Of a DNA stretch of 64,000 nt, positions 25,477 to 34,600 are shown piece by piece. This DNA is from Planctomycetota bacterium (GTDB lineage: Bacteria > Planctomycetota > UBA11346). The position numbers and the translations under genes are program-made. Positions within the stretch are counted from its first letter, which is position 1, and the number at the start of each line of letters is the position of its first letter. Below the pieces are notes generated by a model that made no database searches, was not told the origin of the DNA, and was given only the letters and a program-made list of their open reading frames with translations. The stretch is from positions 1,427,125 to 1,491,124 of the forward strand of contig JADGDD010000001.1 of assembly GCA_016745075.1 (NCBI GenBank). The letters run 5' to 3'.

Positions 25477-26715
25477 TTACATCTCATTGCTTGAAGAACG
25501 TTTACTGAAATGCCCAAGCATTATACCGCCAGCAAGCAGTAGACCGAAACACCAAATAGGGAGCAGTGCATATGCTCCTTCGCCGTGGAAGCTATCGACC
25601 GCCCAACCAAGTAAGGGGGCAACAATAGCTAGTAGAACTGATTTTGCTTGCGATTGAATACTGAGTACCGTTGCCATATGTTTGTCCTCACAGACCTCGG
25701 AACAACGACAGACTAGTATCGGCTTCCAAAGGTTTTGTTTAATCAGTATCGCTACCAGAACCAGAAGAGTGAGCCATGTCATGCCAGTAAAAACACCAAC
25801 GACGGCCAAACTAAAGAACAAACATTCTGCTGACCAAATAAGTTTAGCTGCCATGCCCTCACCATAATAATCAACTAAGGTGCCACTTTTTCTGGATGCG
25901 TAGGCGCTCATGAGTTCCATGAAAAAATAGACAACGGCAATACATACAGCAGATCGGCCCGTTGCTTCCATGCCAACAAAAAAAGGCAGGCTTAGAGCAA
26001 ATATTTTAATGGCTGGCTGCACATAGTCTTTTGCAAGTTTAAATAAGGTTTCATAACACATACATTCAAGAATCACTGAGCGCAAGACTGGCACCTGCCA
26101 CGTAGAACGAAACGATTCAAAGCTTGTGCTGACGATGCCAGTAATGGTACAGGGCTTGTTACTGCTCGCGTTCAAATAGGATGGATAACTGGCAATATTC
26201 AGAGCGTTCAGCGCAAATGGAATCGTACTTAGATAAAAAACAAGAGCATAGTCACCACTGTAAAAAACAAGAGCACTTGCGGGTAGCAATGAAAAAGCTG
26301 CGCCGATTTTTCCCCATGAACGGGTCACACCATAGATTCGTTTCTTTTCTGCCTGTAAACCGTTTTCAGTCAACCATGCGAAAAGCATCGCTTTATGGGT
26401 ACCCGTGCGGAACGCTTCTCCTGCACCATACAAAATCATCGCAGGAATAAAAAGCCACATATCCTGAGCAAAACCAAAAACACAAAAAGACACAATATAA
26501 CACAAGAGAGAAAACATTAGAGACCTTTTGCGTCCCCACACATCGGCAATCGCTCCACTTGGTATTTCCATAAGGTTCACACCAATTTCTCGAATACCGA
26601 CAAGAATGCCAATCGCCGTAAAACTTAAACCCTTATCCAAAAATGCGAGCATAATGAACGGCGCAAAAAACTCCTGTCGCCTCAAGAAGCTATACAGAGA
26701 GAAACGAAATATCAC
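25477..26715 (-). CDS. MFS transporter, last gene of the uptake operon
   Basis: A 412-residue major facilitator protein with about 12 membrane helices. The loop 2-3 motif reads GAIADVWGRKRS, and the early EFFAPFIMLAFLDKGLSF matches MFS helix 1. The start is set at GTG 26715, which overlaps the TGA of the ATPase gene as GTGA, with GGAG ten bases upstream; longer in-frame starts run into the ATPase gene. Position at the end of a TonB/ABC uptake operon suggests movement of a ligand, siderophore or breakdown product across the inner membrane. It converges on menF with a 40-base gap. Confidence 0.87.
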   Translation of the reverse strand: MIFRFSLYSFLRRQEFFAPFIMLAFLDKGLSFTAIGILVGIREIGVNLMEIPSGAIADVWGRKRSLMFSLLCYIVSFCVFGFAQDMWLFIPAMILYGAGEAFRTGTHKAMLFAWLTENGLQAEKKRIYGVTRSWGKIGAAFSLLPASALVFYSGDYALVFYLSTIPFALNALNIASYPSYLNASSNKPCTITGIVSTSFESFRSTWQVPVLRSVILECMCYETLFKLAKDYVQPAIKIFALSLPFFVGMEATGRSAVCIAVVYFFMELMSAYASRKSGTLVDYYGEGMAAKLIWSAECLFFSLAVVGVFTGMTWLTLLVLVAILIKQNLWKPILVCRCSEVCEDKHMATVLSIQSQAKSVLLAIVAPLLGWAVDSFHGEGAYALLPIWCFGLLLAGGIMLGHFSKRSSSNEM

Positions 26716-27494
26716 AGCAACACAGCTCCATTTTCTGACCGAACGGCGGCATAGGGCGCTATCAGCAAACGCTCCTGAAAAACCGACCGCTGTGCGTAGA
26801 CACGGAAAGTATCTTGTATCAGTTCGTCGTCCAATACATCCTGCGGCACCCCCTCTGCGCACACCTCACCATTATTGAGTATCACAAGCCGTGCTCCAAA
26901 ACGAGCAGCCAGATTTAAATCATGCAAGACACATACAACCATGAGCTGGCGTTTATCAGCAAGCTTTTCTATCAATTCAAACAACTCAAATTGATGGTGA
27001 ACGTCAAGGTTGTTGGTTGGCTCATCAAGCAACAATATATCAGGATTACGCACCAAGGCTTGAGCAATAAAAACTAATTGCTGTTGCCCACCGCTGAGTT
27101 GATTGATCGGACAGTGCGCCAAATGAACGATGTCTAATTCTACCAGCACCATTTCAACCTGTTCTAGAAGAGTTGGGGTAACACGCCATACGATCTGGTC
27201 GAGACAACCAAGCATCACAACTTCCAGAACGCTCAAAGTAGCATTGGTTACATGATACTGAGCCATGTAACCAATAAGGCTTGGTTTCTTTTTCAGCGCG
27301 CTAGCCAAGTCCTCGCCATGATAGCAGACCTGCCCTTCTGCTTGTAGCTGTCCTGCAATACATTTTAATAGGGTCGTTTTGCCACAAGCATTCGGCCCGC
27401 ACACACAGTTAATGCCAGTCTCAAAAGTAATTGATACATCTCGCAACACGGGCTCAGTGGCATACGAGAAACAGAGACGCTTCACATCCAACAT
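26712..27494 (-). CDS. ABC transporter ATP-binding protein, FecE/BtuD type
   Basis: A 260-residue ATPase of the iron-chelate/vitamin B12 uptake family. It shows Walker A GPNACGKTTLLKC, the Q-loop GYMAQY, the signature QLSGGQQQLVFIAQAL, Walker B ILLLDEPTNNLD and the H-loop VCVLHDLNLAARF. It energises the FecCD-type permease encoded one base upstream of its start. It overlaps the MFS gene by four bases. Cytoplasmic, full length. Confidence 0.94.
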   Translation of the reverse strand: MLDVKRLCFSYATEPVLRDVSITFETGINCVCGPNACGKTTLLKCIAGQLQAEGQVCYHGEDLASALKKKPSLIGYMAQYHVTNATLSVLEVVMLGCLDQIVWRVTPTLLEQVEMVLVELDIVHLAHCPINQLSGGQQQLVFIAQALVRNPDILLLDEPTNNLDVHHQFELFELIEKLADKRQLMVVCVLHDLNLAARFGARLVILNNGEVCAEGVPQDVLDDELIQDTFRVYAQRSVFQERLLIAPYAAVRSENGAVLL

Positions 27495-27495
27495 T

Positions 27496-28524
27496 TTACA
27501 CCTGTTTCTTTTTTATTACCATAATCATAAAAAACGGTGCACCAATAAGGCTGGTCGCAATGCCCACCGGAAAGAGCATCTGTGGAATAAGGGACTTACT
27601 CAGTAAGGAAGCTAAACTTAACAACACCGCCCCAGTAAGCGCAGACAGAGGTAGGAAAAAACGATGATCATCTCCAACTGTCATACGAGCAATATGTGGG
27701 GCTACCAAGCCAACAAAACCGATACTCCCAACAAAACAGACCGCTACAGCTGTCAGCAAAGAGCAGACAACAATAATACGCAGACGTAATTGCGCCACAG
27801 GAATACCAAGCGTACGAGCCTGCTGTTCGCCAAGTCTCAAGGCCGTTAACTTCCACGACAGAGATGAACAATAAACATAAGCGGCACACAACACACTGGC
27901 CGTTATGCTTATATGCGTCCAATTCGCACGGTGCACATTGCCAAATAACCAAAAAACAATGGCCTGTAGCTCATCCTCACTAGCAAAATACTGTAGAAGG
28001 GCAATACAGGCATTACAAAGAAATGCGCAAGCTACACCCGTTAAAATCATACTCTCGCAATGCCCCTGTTTTATACGAGCAACATAATATAAAACCAATG
28101 AACAGCAACATGCGCCCACACATGCACTAAGCGGTACAATACTTTCCGATATAAACACTGGCAGCACTGATACATTACACATCAGGGCAACAGCCGCACC
28201 ACACCCAGCAGCAGCAGACACACCCAATGTATAGGGGCTCGCAAGCGGGTTATGAAAAACAGTTTGTATTTCTGCCCCTGCAACAGCCAATGCCGCACCA
28301 ACAAGCAGTGCCATAAGTGCAGGTGGCAAACGAATTTCAAAAATAATAATCTGTGCCATTGTATTGTCTGATGTGCGAAAAAAACAGGCTTGTAGACTTT
28401 CACTCCATGATAAGTCTGCCGATCCCGTACAGAGATTACAGACAAAACAAATAAGTACAGCACACCCCATTGCTACCAGCACCAAACACTGCCTTCTGCG
28501 TTTTTGGCCATAAGCGTGTATCAT
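27496..28524 (-). CDS. FecCD/BtuC-family ABC permease
   Basis: A 342-residue inner-membrane permease with about ten helices. Family signatures: RLPPALMALLVGAALAVAGA, FHNPLASPYTLGVSAAAGCG, FWLFGNVHRANWTH, and FVGLVAPHIARMTVGDDHRF near the C-terminal coupling helix. It imports iron-siderophore, haem or cobalamin-like ligands delivered by the binding lipoprotein. Its ATG overlaps the stop of the isochorismatase-like gene (ATGA), so all these genes are translationally coupled. Confidence 0.94.
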   Translation of the reverse strand: MIHAYGQKRRRQCLVLVAMGCAVLICFVCNLCTGSADLSWSESLQACFFRTSDNTMAQIIIFEIRLPPALMALLVGAALAVAGAEIQTVFHNPLASPYTLGVSAAAGCGAAVALMCNVSVLPVFISESIVPLSACVGACCCSLVLYYVARIKQGHCESMILTGVACAFLCNACIALLQYFASEDELQAIVFWLFGNVHRANWTHISITASVLCAAYVYCSSLSWKLTALRLGEQQARTLGIPVAQLRLRIIVVCSLLTAVAVCFVGSIGFVGLVAPHIARMTVGDDHRFFLPLSALTGAVLLSLASLLSKSLIPQMLFPVGIATSLIGAPFFMIMVIKKKQV

Positions 28525-29174
28525 AACATATCTGCGTAGACTAAAGCAGATTTAAATGTATTGAGTGTCATTAAACCAACACCACGCGCCTTATAATCAG
28601 CCAATTTTTTCTCACGAAAAGATTCCGTACCAAAGGGGCCGTACCCTTCTGCTGATGAGCACAGTATATCTGTCAGGATAATAACAGACCGTTCTTGCGC
28701 TAATAAACCATCAATGGCAGCACACACACACAAATCAAAACCGTTACCATAGACAACCCACGTTTTTGTCGGAAGCATGTGAATCAGATCATAGCCATTC
28801 TCATTATGTAGAAACATGTCGAAATACCTGCGCGTAAAATTTTCCGAGGGTATACCACAACTGCGTTTCATAAGATGAATGAGGCGCGCATTCCAAAGAT
28901 CATCTCGCCACGATTGATCCTGTTTATCTACGGGTATGTGAAGCGCTTCAGGACAGTTTTCTTGGGTGGTAGCCGTGCCAGAGCAACACGTGCAAAATAC
29001 TTGCACCGCTTGGAGATCGATAGCAAGTTGGTGTATGGTATTTAGTTGCGCTTTCCACGGAAGCATCCGTTGCCGCACTCCCAAATGCGGAATAACTGAA
29101 GCCGTCTGTGTATCAGTTACTAATTCCAAACTGTCTATGTCAAAAAAAATATACTGGCGTGTCAGTGTGCTCAT
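28521..29174 (-). CDS. Isochorismatase-like cysteine hydrolase inside the uptake operon
   Basis: A 217-residue protein with the isochorismatase fold pattern: an N-terminal strand with acidic residues (YIFFDIDSLELV), and WVVYGNGFDLCVCAAIDGLL, where C149 matches the catalytic cysteine of the D-x-C-V motif. The usual catalytic lysine position (K-x-x-Y) reads TRRYFDMF, so the lysine seems replaced. A cysteine cluster (C61, C63, C64, C74) is unusual. It overlaps its neighbours on both sides by four bases, placing it between the binding lipoprotein and permease genes. It may modify the imported ligand, or be a non-catalytic ligand-binding derivative; both are inference. Confidence 0.68.
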   Translation of the reverse strand: MSTLTRQYIFFDIDSLELVTDTQTASVIPHLGVRQRMLPWKAQLNTIHQLAIDLQAVQVFCTCCSGTATTQENCPEALHIPVDKQDQSWRDDLWNARLIHLMKRSCGIPSENFTRRYFDMFLHNENGYDLIHMLPTKTWVVYGNGFDLCVCAAIDGLLAQERSVIILTDILCSSAEGYGPFGTESFREKKLADYKARGVGLMTLNTFKSALVYADML

Positions 29175-30343
29175 TTATCGGTATCCTGTATTGCTAAAGA
29201 AGTGCACCATGTTCCGCTGAATGGAAGCGGGCTAAAACGTTTATAAAAAAGCTGATGAGCACGAACTGGGTCAAGATCAGCAAAACGGTCTGGCCAGAAC
29301 CACAGAGCAAGTTGTTGGTAAGCCACAAAGGAATCCAAGTGCATGCAAAAACCATGAAAGAGTCCGTGGACCTGACCTGTTTGCACGGCTTGTAAATATT
29401 GCCAGCCTGGACGAGTACAAAATGCTGCTAATAAAATTTGCGCAGTTTCTGTATGAGCGTTCAAGCCTAAATGCATCGTTTGGGGAACAGCTGGCCAATA
29501 TGCTCCGGTAATAATAACATGTTCAGGATTTGCCTGTAATAAAAACTCTGGCGCTATACGCGCCATACCTGTAATACTATCGGCAGCAATATTTTGGCAG
29601 GGTAATGCAGCCAAAAGTTTTCCCCAGCTCGTAGCACTTTCTGTGTTTCTACTGCCATAGGTGGTACCAAACTCTTTGGGGCCTCTATTCCCAACTTCCA
29701 CGTATACACGTGGTCGAGCAAGATCTTCATCTACAAGTCGTTTTTGAACCATTGCAATCTGTTCTGTACAAAAATCATTAATTGCCTGTGCTTGTTGTTC
29801 TGCACCAAGTGCTTTACCAAGTATCAATAAACTCTGTTGTGGTCCTTGTAGTGGGTGACTTGAAAAGTCGAGAAAAAGAATGGGCAAACCCATGTCACGC
29901 AATTGTTTTGGAACAACATAGCCTCTCTCAAGCATAAATTTTTCTGCAATAATGAGATCTGGCTGCAAAGAAATTACTGTTTCCACAGAAATGGTTCCTT
30001 TAAAGACGGAACCGATAACAGGAATATTCTGCAATGATGGAAAATGCTGAATAAAAGCATGGTAGGCATCTTGATCTGCACTTTGAATATCAGATCCCCA
30101 CCCAACAAGGCGTGTGGGCAGTTCCTCTTGCAATAATAATGCGACTTCATGAACATCCCGCCCGCGCAATAACACAATCCGCTGAGCTGGCCCCGCCAAG
30201 CTGACGGACCGCCCCATAACATCTGTCACCGTAATGCTTGTTTTCGTTGTTGGTATGGCTGCTGATTGCTCCACCGTCTGGTCTACACAGCCAGACAGGA
30301 CAACAGCAAGTATCAAACACGATCGAACGAAATAATATTTCAT
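29171..30343 (-). CDS. Periplasmic ligand-binding lipoprotein (FecB/BtuF type)
   Basis: A 390-residue substrate-binding protein of the iron-chelate/B12 ABC family. The N-terminus is a lipoprotein signal (LILAVVLSGC). Family blocks are VTDVMGRSVSLAGPAQRIV, GSVFKGTISVETVISLQPDL and LIIAEKFM, then FGTTYGSRNTESATSWGKLL. It delivers ligand from the periplasm to the permease. It lies 12 bases downstream of the TonB receptor stop and overlaps the isochorismatase-like gene by four bases. The ligand is not identifiable, but a siderophore or haem-like compound is most likely. Confidence 0.92.
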   Translation of the reverse strand: MKYYFVRSCLILAVVLSGCVDQTVEQSAAIPTTKTSITVTDVMGRSVSLAGPAQRIVLLRGRDVHEVALLLQEELPTRLVGWGSDIQSADQDAYHAFIQHFPSLQNIPVIGSVFKGTISVETVISLQPDLIIAEKFMLERGYVVPKQLRDMGLPILFLDFSSHPLQGPQQSLLILGKALGAEQQAQAINDFCTEQIAMVQKRLVDEDLARPRVYVEVGNRGPKEFGTTYGSRNTESATSWGKLLAALPCQNIAADSITGMARIAPEFLLQANPEHVIITGAYWPAVPQTMHLGLNAHTETAQILLAAFCTRPGWQYLQAVQTGQVHGLFHGFCMHLDSFVAYQQLALWFWPDRFADLDPVRAHQLFYKRFSPLPFSGTWCTSLAIQDTDK

Positions 30344-30355
30344 AGAATACGATTG

Positions 30356-32449
30356 TTAAAAAGAAGATGTTATTTTTATGGTCACCGTCCGTGGTGTACC
30401 TGCAAACACGTAACCGCGCGTATCATCAAAAGCACCAGAAAAATACCGCTGATCAAAAAGATTGTTTACAGAAACAGATGTACGAACAGTCTCCCACTCA
30501 TAAGACATAAACAGATCTGTTAACCAATACCCATCCACAGAAACACTATTAGCTGAATCAGCATAGGTTTCTCCGGTATAGCGCATTTTCATCCCAGTTC
30601 CGATGCCAAGAGGATGCTGATAATCATAGCCACAACTATATAAATCTTCACTGGAAAACATAATCTGATTGCCCGCATAAGTTGGCGTTTTTTCACTACT
30701 TTCAATCCGAGGGTTATTACGGGCGGCACTGGCAAAAATATGCAACCCTTCCAGCGGCTCTGCGGCCGCCCATAATTCAACACCATCAGTCAGCCACTCA
30801 TCACTATTGTAATAGCGTGTCCCAATGCGCTGGGCTACATCTGAACGAGCAATATGATAATAGGTCATGCTATACTGAAACAAACCAGCAATGCCCTTAC
30901 AGCCAGTTTCTATCGTTTCGCTCGTTTCTGGATCTGTTTCAATTAAACCTGCGTTCACACCTGTCCGTAAAATCGGGTTAAAGTTTTTCCCCCAGTTAGC
31001 AAACAAACTCAACTCCATATCATCTTCTTCTATAGCATGAAACACAGCACCAAACGCAGGGCTATAATACTCGTGTTCTGCCGAACTGCGCTTGCCTCCG
31101 GTCTTATCATCTTGAGTGACCTCGTAAAAGTCATAACGTAAACCAGCATCGACGGACCATTGTTCACCAATGTTGAGTCGGTTTGTGCAAAACGCACTCG
31201 AGAACGACGCATCTGTTACAGTATTGGAATGGGTTGGGTTAGCAAAATTTAAAGCGCTCGAATCAATAACTCCAGTTGCGAGATTCATGTCTACGAAGCC
31301 ATAATTATACGTATTATTATCCCATGTATATGCTTCATAGCCCAAGCCCGCTACACAGTTACCGTTGATGGTCGCTGACAACTGATAGTCATGACTCAGT
31401 TGTACTTCATGCACCGAACTCTCTTCCTGCCAATCTAAATACATATAACGCGCTTGTAGGTCTGGATAGCTTGGATTAAAATGCCACGGTCGGTTAACGC
31501 CCCATTCCGTTGCTCCGCTCCAATATGAATTTCTTAGGGTAAAAATAGTCTGTTCTGAAAAGGTATGTTCCCACACCACACCCAGCCGTGTTTCTTGAAG
31601 TTCCACCCAATTATATTCATTGGGGGTATGGCTATCACTCCAATGTTGGTAGGGTAATAATTCGCCATCAGCATCTACAAATAACTGCGTTGGTACATCA
31701 TCAGTACCTGCGTAATATCCCGCAATGAGTGTGACTTCATCATGAGGCGTGATTCCAAAATGAAAAGTGCTGTAGACATCTCCATGATGAGATTCGGTCG
31801 TATCCTGCCAGCCATTTGCTTGATCATAACTTGCCGTAACGGCATAGGAACTCTTCTCCACAAGTGGGAGTGGCCCCGATACCTGTAGGATGTACCGATT
31901 AAAATCGGTTTCTGTTTCATACTCAGTACTAAATGTTCCCTCGAAAGACTCGCCACCTTCCACGGTCATTAAGTGTAATGCACCAACCAAACCACCGCGC
32001 CCATATTGGGTGATAAATGGTCCCTTCACCAATTCCATTTTCTCAACCGCGGCATAAGGGAGAGCCCCAAAATACGGTCCGCCAAAAGACAAGCGATGCT
32101 GCGGAACCCCATCTAAAAGAATTTTGACATTACCACCACTGGTCGCGTTCGTACTAAAACCGCGTATATCTATCCCACCTCCAAAAATCCCATTGTTTTG
32201 CCGTTCGTTAATTTTGACTCCGGGAACGGTGGCCAATGCATCTAAAAATGTTTTTGCAGATTCATCCTGCGGCTGCTCTAAGCTAACTGCTACCGCTGGC
32301 GTATCCATCAGCGAAACTTCTTGACGGTTTACCGTAATAATAAAAGCAGATAATTCAGTACCGTCATCGCCTTCGGATTCTGCTGCCCATACGGTGGTCG
32401 CTACAAATGACACCAGTGTCACCGACATTATAAAAACAGTTATAGTCAT
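30356..32449 (-). CDS. TonB-dependent outer-membrane receptor
   Basis: A 697-residue receptor with a signal peptide (FIMSVTLVSFVATTVWAAE), a plug domain (FLDALATVPGVKINERQNN, GIDIRGFSTN, VKILLDGVPQHRLSFGGPYF, VEKMELVKGPFITQYGRGG), and a 22-strand-type barrel ending in the aromatic terminus RTVTIKITSSF. It brings a ligand, probably a ferric chelate, across the outer membrane using TonB energy. It is the first gene of a six-gene minus-strand operon. AGGGAGAAGCAGG precedes the ATG. I see no Fur box or cobalamin riboswitch in the 91-base upstream gap. Confidence 0.95.
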   Translation of the reverse strand: MTITVFIMSVTLVSFVATTVWAAESEGDDGTELSAFIITVNRQEVSLMDTPAVAVSLEQPQDESAKTFLDALATVPGVKINERQNNGIFGGGIDIRGFSTNATSGGNVKILLDGVPQHRLSFGGPYFGALPYAAVEKMELVKGPFITQYGRGGLVGALHLMTVEGGESFEGTFSTEYETETDFNRYILQVSGPLPLVEKSSYAVTASYDQANGWQDTTESHHGDVYSTFHFGITPHDEVTLIAGYYAGTDDVPTQLFVDADGELLPYQHWSDSHTPNEYNWVELQETRLGVVWEHTFSEQTIFTLRNSYWSGATEWGVNRPWHFNPSYPDLQARYMYLDWQEESSVHEVQLSHDYQLSATINGNCVAGLGYEAYTWDNNTYNYGFVDMNLATGVIDSSALNFANPTHSNTVTDASFSSAFCTNRLNIGEQWSVDAGLRYDFYEVTQDDKTGGKRSSAEHEYYSPAFGAVFHAIEEDDMELSLFANWGKNFNPILRTGVNAGLIETDPETSETIETGCKGIAGLFQYSMTYYHIARSDVAQRIGTRYYNSDEWLTDGVELWAAAEPLEGLHIFASAARNNPRIESSEKTPTYAGNQIMFSSEDLYSCGYDYQHPLGIGTGMKMRYTGETYADSANSVSVDGYWLTDLFMSYEWETVRTSVSVNNLFDQRYFSGAFDDTRGYVFAGTPRTVTIKITSSF

Positions 32450-32540
32450 ACCTGCTTCTCCCTCTCTCTCAGTAGGGGTACTACGCGTATAACTTCTTTT
32501 CTGGGACAGGTCGATCTATTGCTGATCGTTTACACTGAGG

Positions 32541-33197
32541 CTACATTGGGTTGCAGTAACTCATTCCCAGTGGGGCATCTTGGCAGGATTCCACTAAACG
32601 CTCAAGAGCTTTCGGGTTTTCTGCTATATTTTCCGCATCAACATTAACCACCACGACCCGTTTCTTTGATGCCTCATCGCTGAGCATCCATTCCTGATAG
32701 GCATCAACTAATTGTCCGAGATACGATGCCTCAATACCAAATTCCATTTTATGGCCACGCTTACGAATGCGCTCCATCACTTCTTCTAAGGAAGCAGAAA
32801 GAAAAATAGTGACGTTCGATTCAAATAATGGTAGAGCCGTTAAACGCTTATAATAGCGCATATATAATTCATGTTCTTCATCGCTTAAATTTATTTGAGC
32901 AAAAATACGGTCTTTAAGCATACTGTGATCAGAAACGATAGGCAAACCATCATGCCCACCTTGAACAAATTGACGAACTCGTGATTCTAAAAAATACTGC
33001 TGACAAATAAAAGCGTACCGTTCACGATTTTTGTAAAACCGTTTCAAAAATGGATTTGCCAAATAATCTTCTAAATATGGAACCGCTCCCATATACTGTG
33101 TAAGCGCTTCGGCTAGAGTTGTTTTGCCAACACCGATAACCCCTTCTACGGTTACGGTAAGTGCTGTTTTCGTATGTGCATAAGAACCGCTTGCCAT
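32541..33197 (-). CDS. Deoxynucleoside kinase
   Basis: A 218-residue deoxynucleoside kinase-family protein that phosphorylates deoxynucleosides for salvage. The P-loop is VEGVIGVGKTTLAEAL; then YLEDYLANPFLKRFY, YFLESRVRQF, SDHSMLKDRIFAQ and the LID-region IRKRGHKMEFGI. ATG 33197 was chosen because AGGAGG precedes it directly; the longer frame runs into folK. It follows the folK stop by ten bases, so folK and this gene form one unit. Substrate preference (dA, dG or dT) is not clear. Confidence 0.92.
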   Translation of the reverse strand: MASGSYAHTKTALTVTVEGVIGVGKTTLAEALTQYMGAVPYLEDYLANPFLKRFYKNRERYAFICQQYFLESRVRQFVQGGHDGLPIVSDHSMLKDRIFAQINLSDEEHELYMRYYKRLTALPLFESNVTIFLSASLEEVMERIRKRGHKMEFGIEASYLGQLVDAYQEWMLSDEASKKRVVVVNVDAENIAENPKALERLVESCQDAPLGMSYCNPM

Positions 33198-33207
33198 CAA
33201 TAACCTC

Positions 33208-33693
33208 CTATTCGACCGTTTCACAATATGATTGATACAATTCCAATACCGTCTGACCACTTGCTGCATGGACCCATTCTGGAACTAAATCCACCAACGG
33301 CTGCAAAACAAAAATACGTTCAGCCATGAACGGGTGCGGTAAGGATAAAGCTGGCGTGTCGATCTGTGATGTTCTGTTATCCATCAGGATATCAATATCC
33401 AATGTACGTGGCCCCCAATGACAAACTCGTGTTCTTCCACAAGCCCGCTCTATGGCCTGAAGTCGATATAATAACTGATGATGGCCAAGGTTCGTTTCTA
33501 CCAGCCATGCTGTATTCACAAAGGGCCCTTGCCCTGCCGGACCACCAACAGGAGCCGTTTCTCTACGCGGGGCCTCTGCCAGCAAATGTACGTCTGGGTC
33601 TTGTCTAAGATGGTGAGCAGCTTGGGTGATAAAGCCGTGCCGATCTCCACGGTTAGAGCCTATACCAAGCACACATTGCATAGCACATGTCAT
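33208..33693 (-). CDS. folK: 2-amino-4-hydroxy-6-hydroxymethyldihydropteridine diphosphokinase
   Basis: A 161-residue HPPK of folate synthesis, which transfers pyrophosphate from ATP to the pterin alcohol. Signatures are VLGIGSNRGDRHGF, GPFVNTAWLVET, HWGPRTLDIDIL and LPHPFMAERIFVLQPL. Full family length. The start may be ATG 33693 or the ATG at 33681, which lies directly before CVLGIGSN. It lies nine bases after the release-factor-like gene and ten before the deoxynucleoside kinase gene. Confidence 0.96.
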   Translation of the reverse strand: MTCAMQCVLGIGSNRGDRHGFITQAAHHLRQDPDVHLLAEAPRRETAPVGGPAGQGPFVNTAWLVETNLGHHQLLYRLQAIERACGRTRVCHWGPRTLDIDILMDNRTSQIDTPALSLPHPFMAERIFVLQPLVDLVPEWVHAASGQTVLELYQSYCETVE

Positions 33694-33702
33694 TCGAGGG
33701 TT

Positions 33703-34197
33703 TTAGGGCTCTTTTATCGCTCCACAACCCCAGTCTGCACGTAGACGGTTTGCTGTCTGTCGAACCTGTTTATCACTACACAAGGCTTTTGCTAATTGGT
33801 TCACGCTGAGCCCTACTGAATCAGCTGCTTCCCGTAATTTTCCTTCATGATGCGCCAGTGCATCTAACAACACCGCTATAACCGCATGATAGTCCTTAGC
33901 CTTGCGGCTGAGCTGTAAACGTTTGTTCCGCACTCGTCCCACCAGCCAAGCAGGGTCAGACTGACCTCGTAGTTCCAAGACTAGTGCTAAGCGTAGCCGT
34001 TTCAACGCACCAGAACGGTTCTGATCTTGCGAACGGGAGTCTTGGCACACTGCCTGAACCAACGTTTCTTTGTGGGTTAAGCGTATAGCCGTTGCATTAC
34101 GGCTCGCATGCTGACCACCAGGACCAGACGAGGTCACTCGTTCTACTCGACAGGCTGCGAGCAGTTCGGCATCAGAATTCATATATGGACAACTCAT
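33703..34197 (-). CDS. Release-factor-like protein with GGQ motif
   Basis: A 164-residue protein with the class-I release-factor catalytic core: VERVTSSGPGGQHASRNATA. The GGQ loop hydrolyses peptidyl-tRNA on the ribosome. No codon-recognition domain is present, as in ArfB-like rescue factors, but the C-terminal tail is an all-helical domain (ALAHHEGKLREAADSVGLSV) instead of ArfB's short basic tail. It probably rescues stalled ribosomes, by analogy. It is the first gene of a unit with folK and the deoxynucleoside kinase. ATG 34182 is an alternative start. Confidence 0.87.
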   Translation of the reverse strand: MSCPYMNSDAELLAACRVERVTSSGPGGQHASRNATAIRLTHKETLVQAVCQDSRSQDQNRSGALKRLRLALVLELRGQSDPAWLVGRVRNKRLQLSRKAKDYHAVIAVLLDALAHHEGKLREAADSVGLSVNQLAKALCSDKQVRQTANRLRADWGCGAIKEP

Positions 34198-34269
34198 CAG
34201 TCTAAACTACTGCCCCCATCGCAGATACAAAGTATTTGCCCATGACCAAGCTTCCTTTAGCATGCGGGT

Positions 34270-34572
34270 ATGCAAGTAACGATACACAATGATAGCCTAA
34301 CTATGAAAATCGTATTCAGCACCGTCTTTGAATCTGGTGCATTACTGGAAATCGTCCATGAGCAATTACAAAAATGTGACTTTCGCCCCATAGAACTGAT
34401 CTTAGACATTAGCAATATTAGCATGCTTCATAGCCCGCTGCTTGGCGATATTGTCTCTATCTATACCCACGTTCAACGCCGAAACACAGAACTTATTGTG
34501 ACCGGGGCAAACCCTTTTAACCAAACGGTTCTTAAACATACGCAGCTTGATAAATTATTTTCTGTGGCATAG
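34270..34572 (+). CDS. STAS-domain protein
   Basis: A 100-residue protein resembling anti-anti-sigma/STAS folds: PIELILDISNISMLHSPLLGDIVSIYTHV fits the usual strand with D-S/D-x-x-x-L-D-S-x-x-L (shown here only in outline), and ELIVTGANPFNQTVLKHTQLDKLF fits the last strand and helix. The serine normally phosphorylated in SpoIIAA-type proteins would be S430-type positions near H433-S435 in other proteins; here a serine (MLHS) sits at that spot. It stands alone between the divergent release-factor-like gene and the shared terminator with tsf. Confidence 0.72.
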   Translation: MQVTIHNDSLTMKIVFSTVFESGALLEIVHEQLQKCDFRPIELILDISNISMLHSPLLGDIVSIYTHVQRRNTELIVTGANPFNQTVLKHTQLDKLFSVA

Positions 34573-34600
34573 CTATGTGCTATGCAAACACCCCATAAAA

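Noticed and set aside
32450-32540. A cobalamin riboswitch upstream of the TonB receptor
   Set aside because: The 91-base gap is too short for this class and lacks its conserved core.
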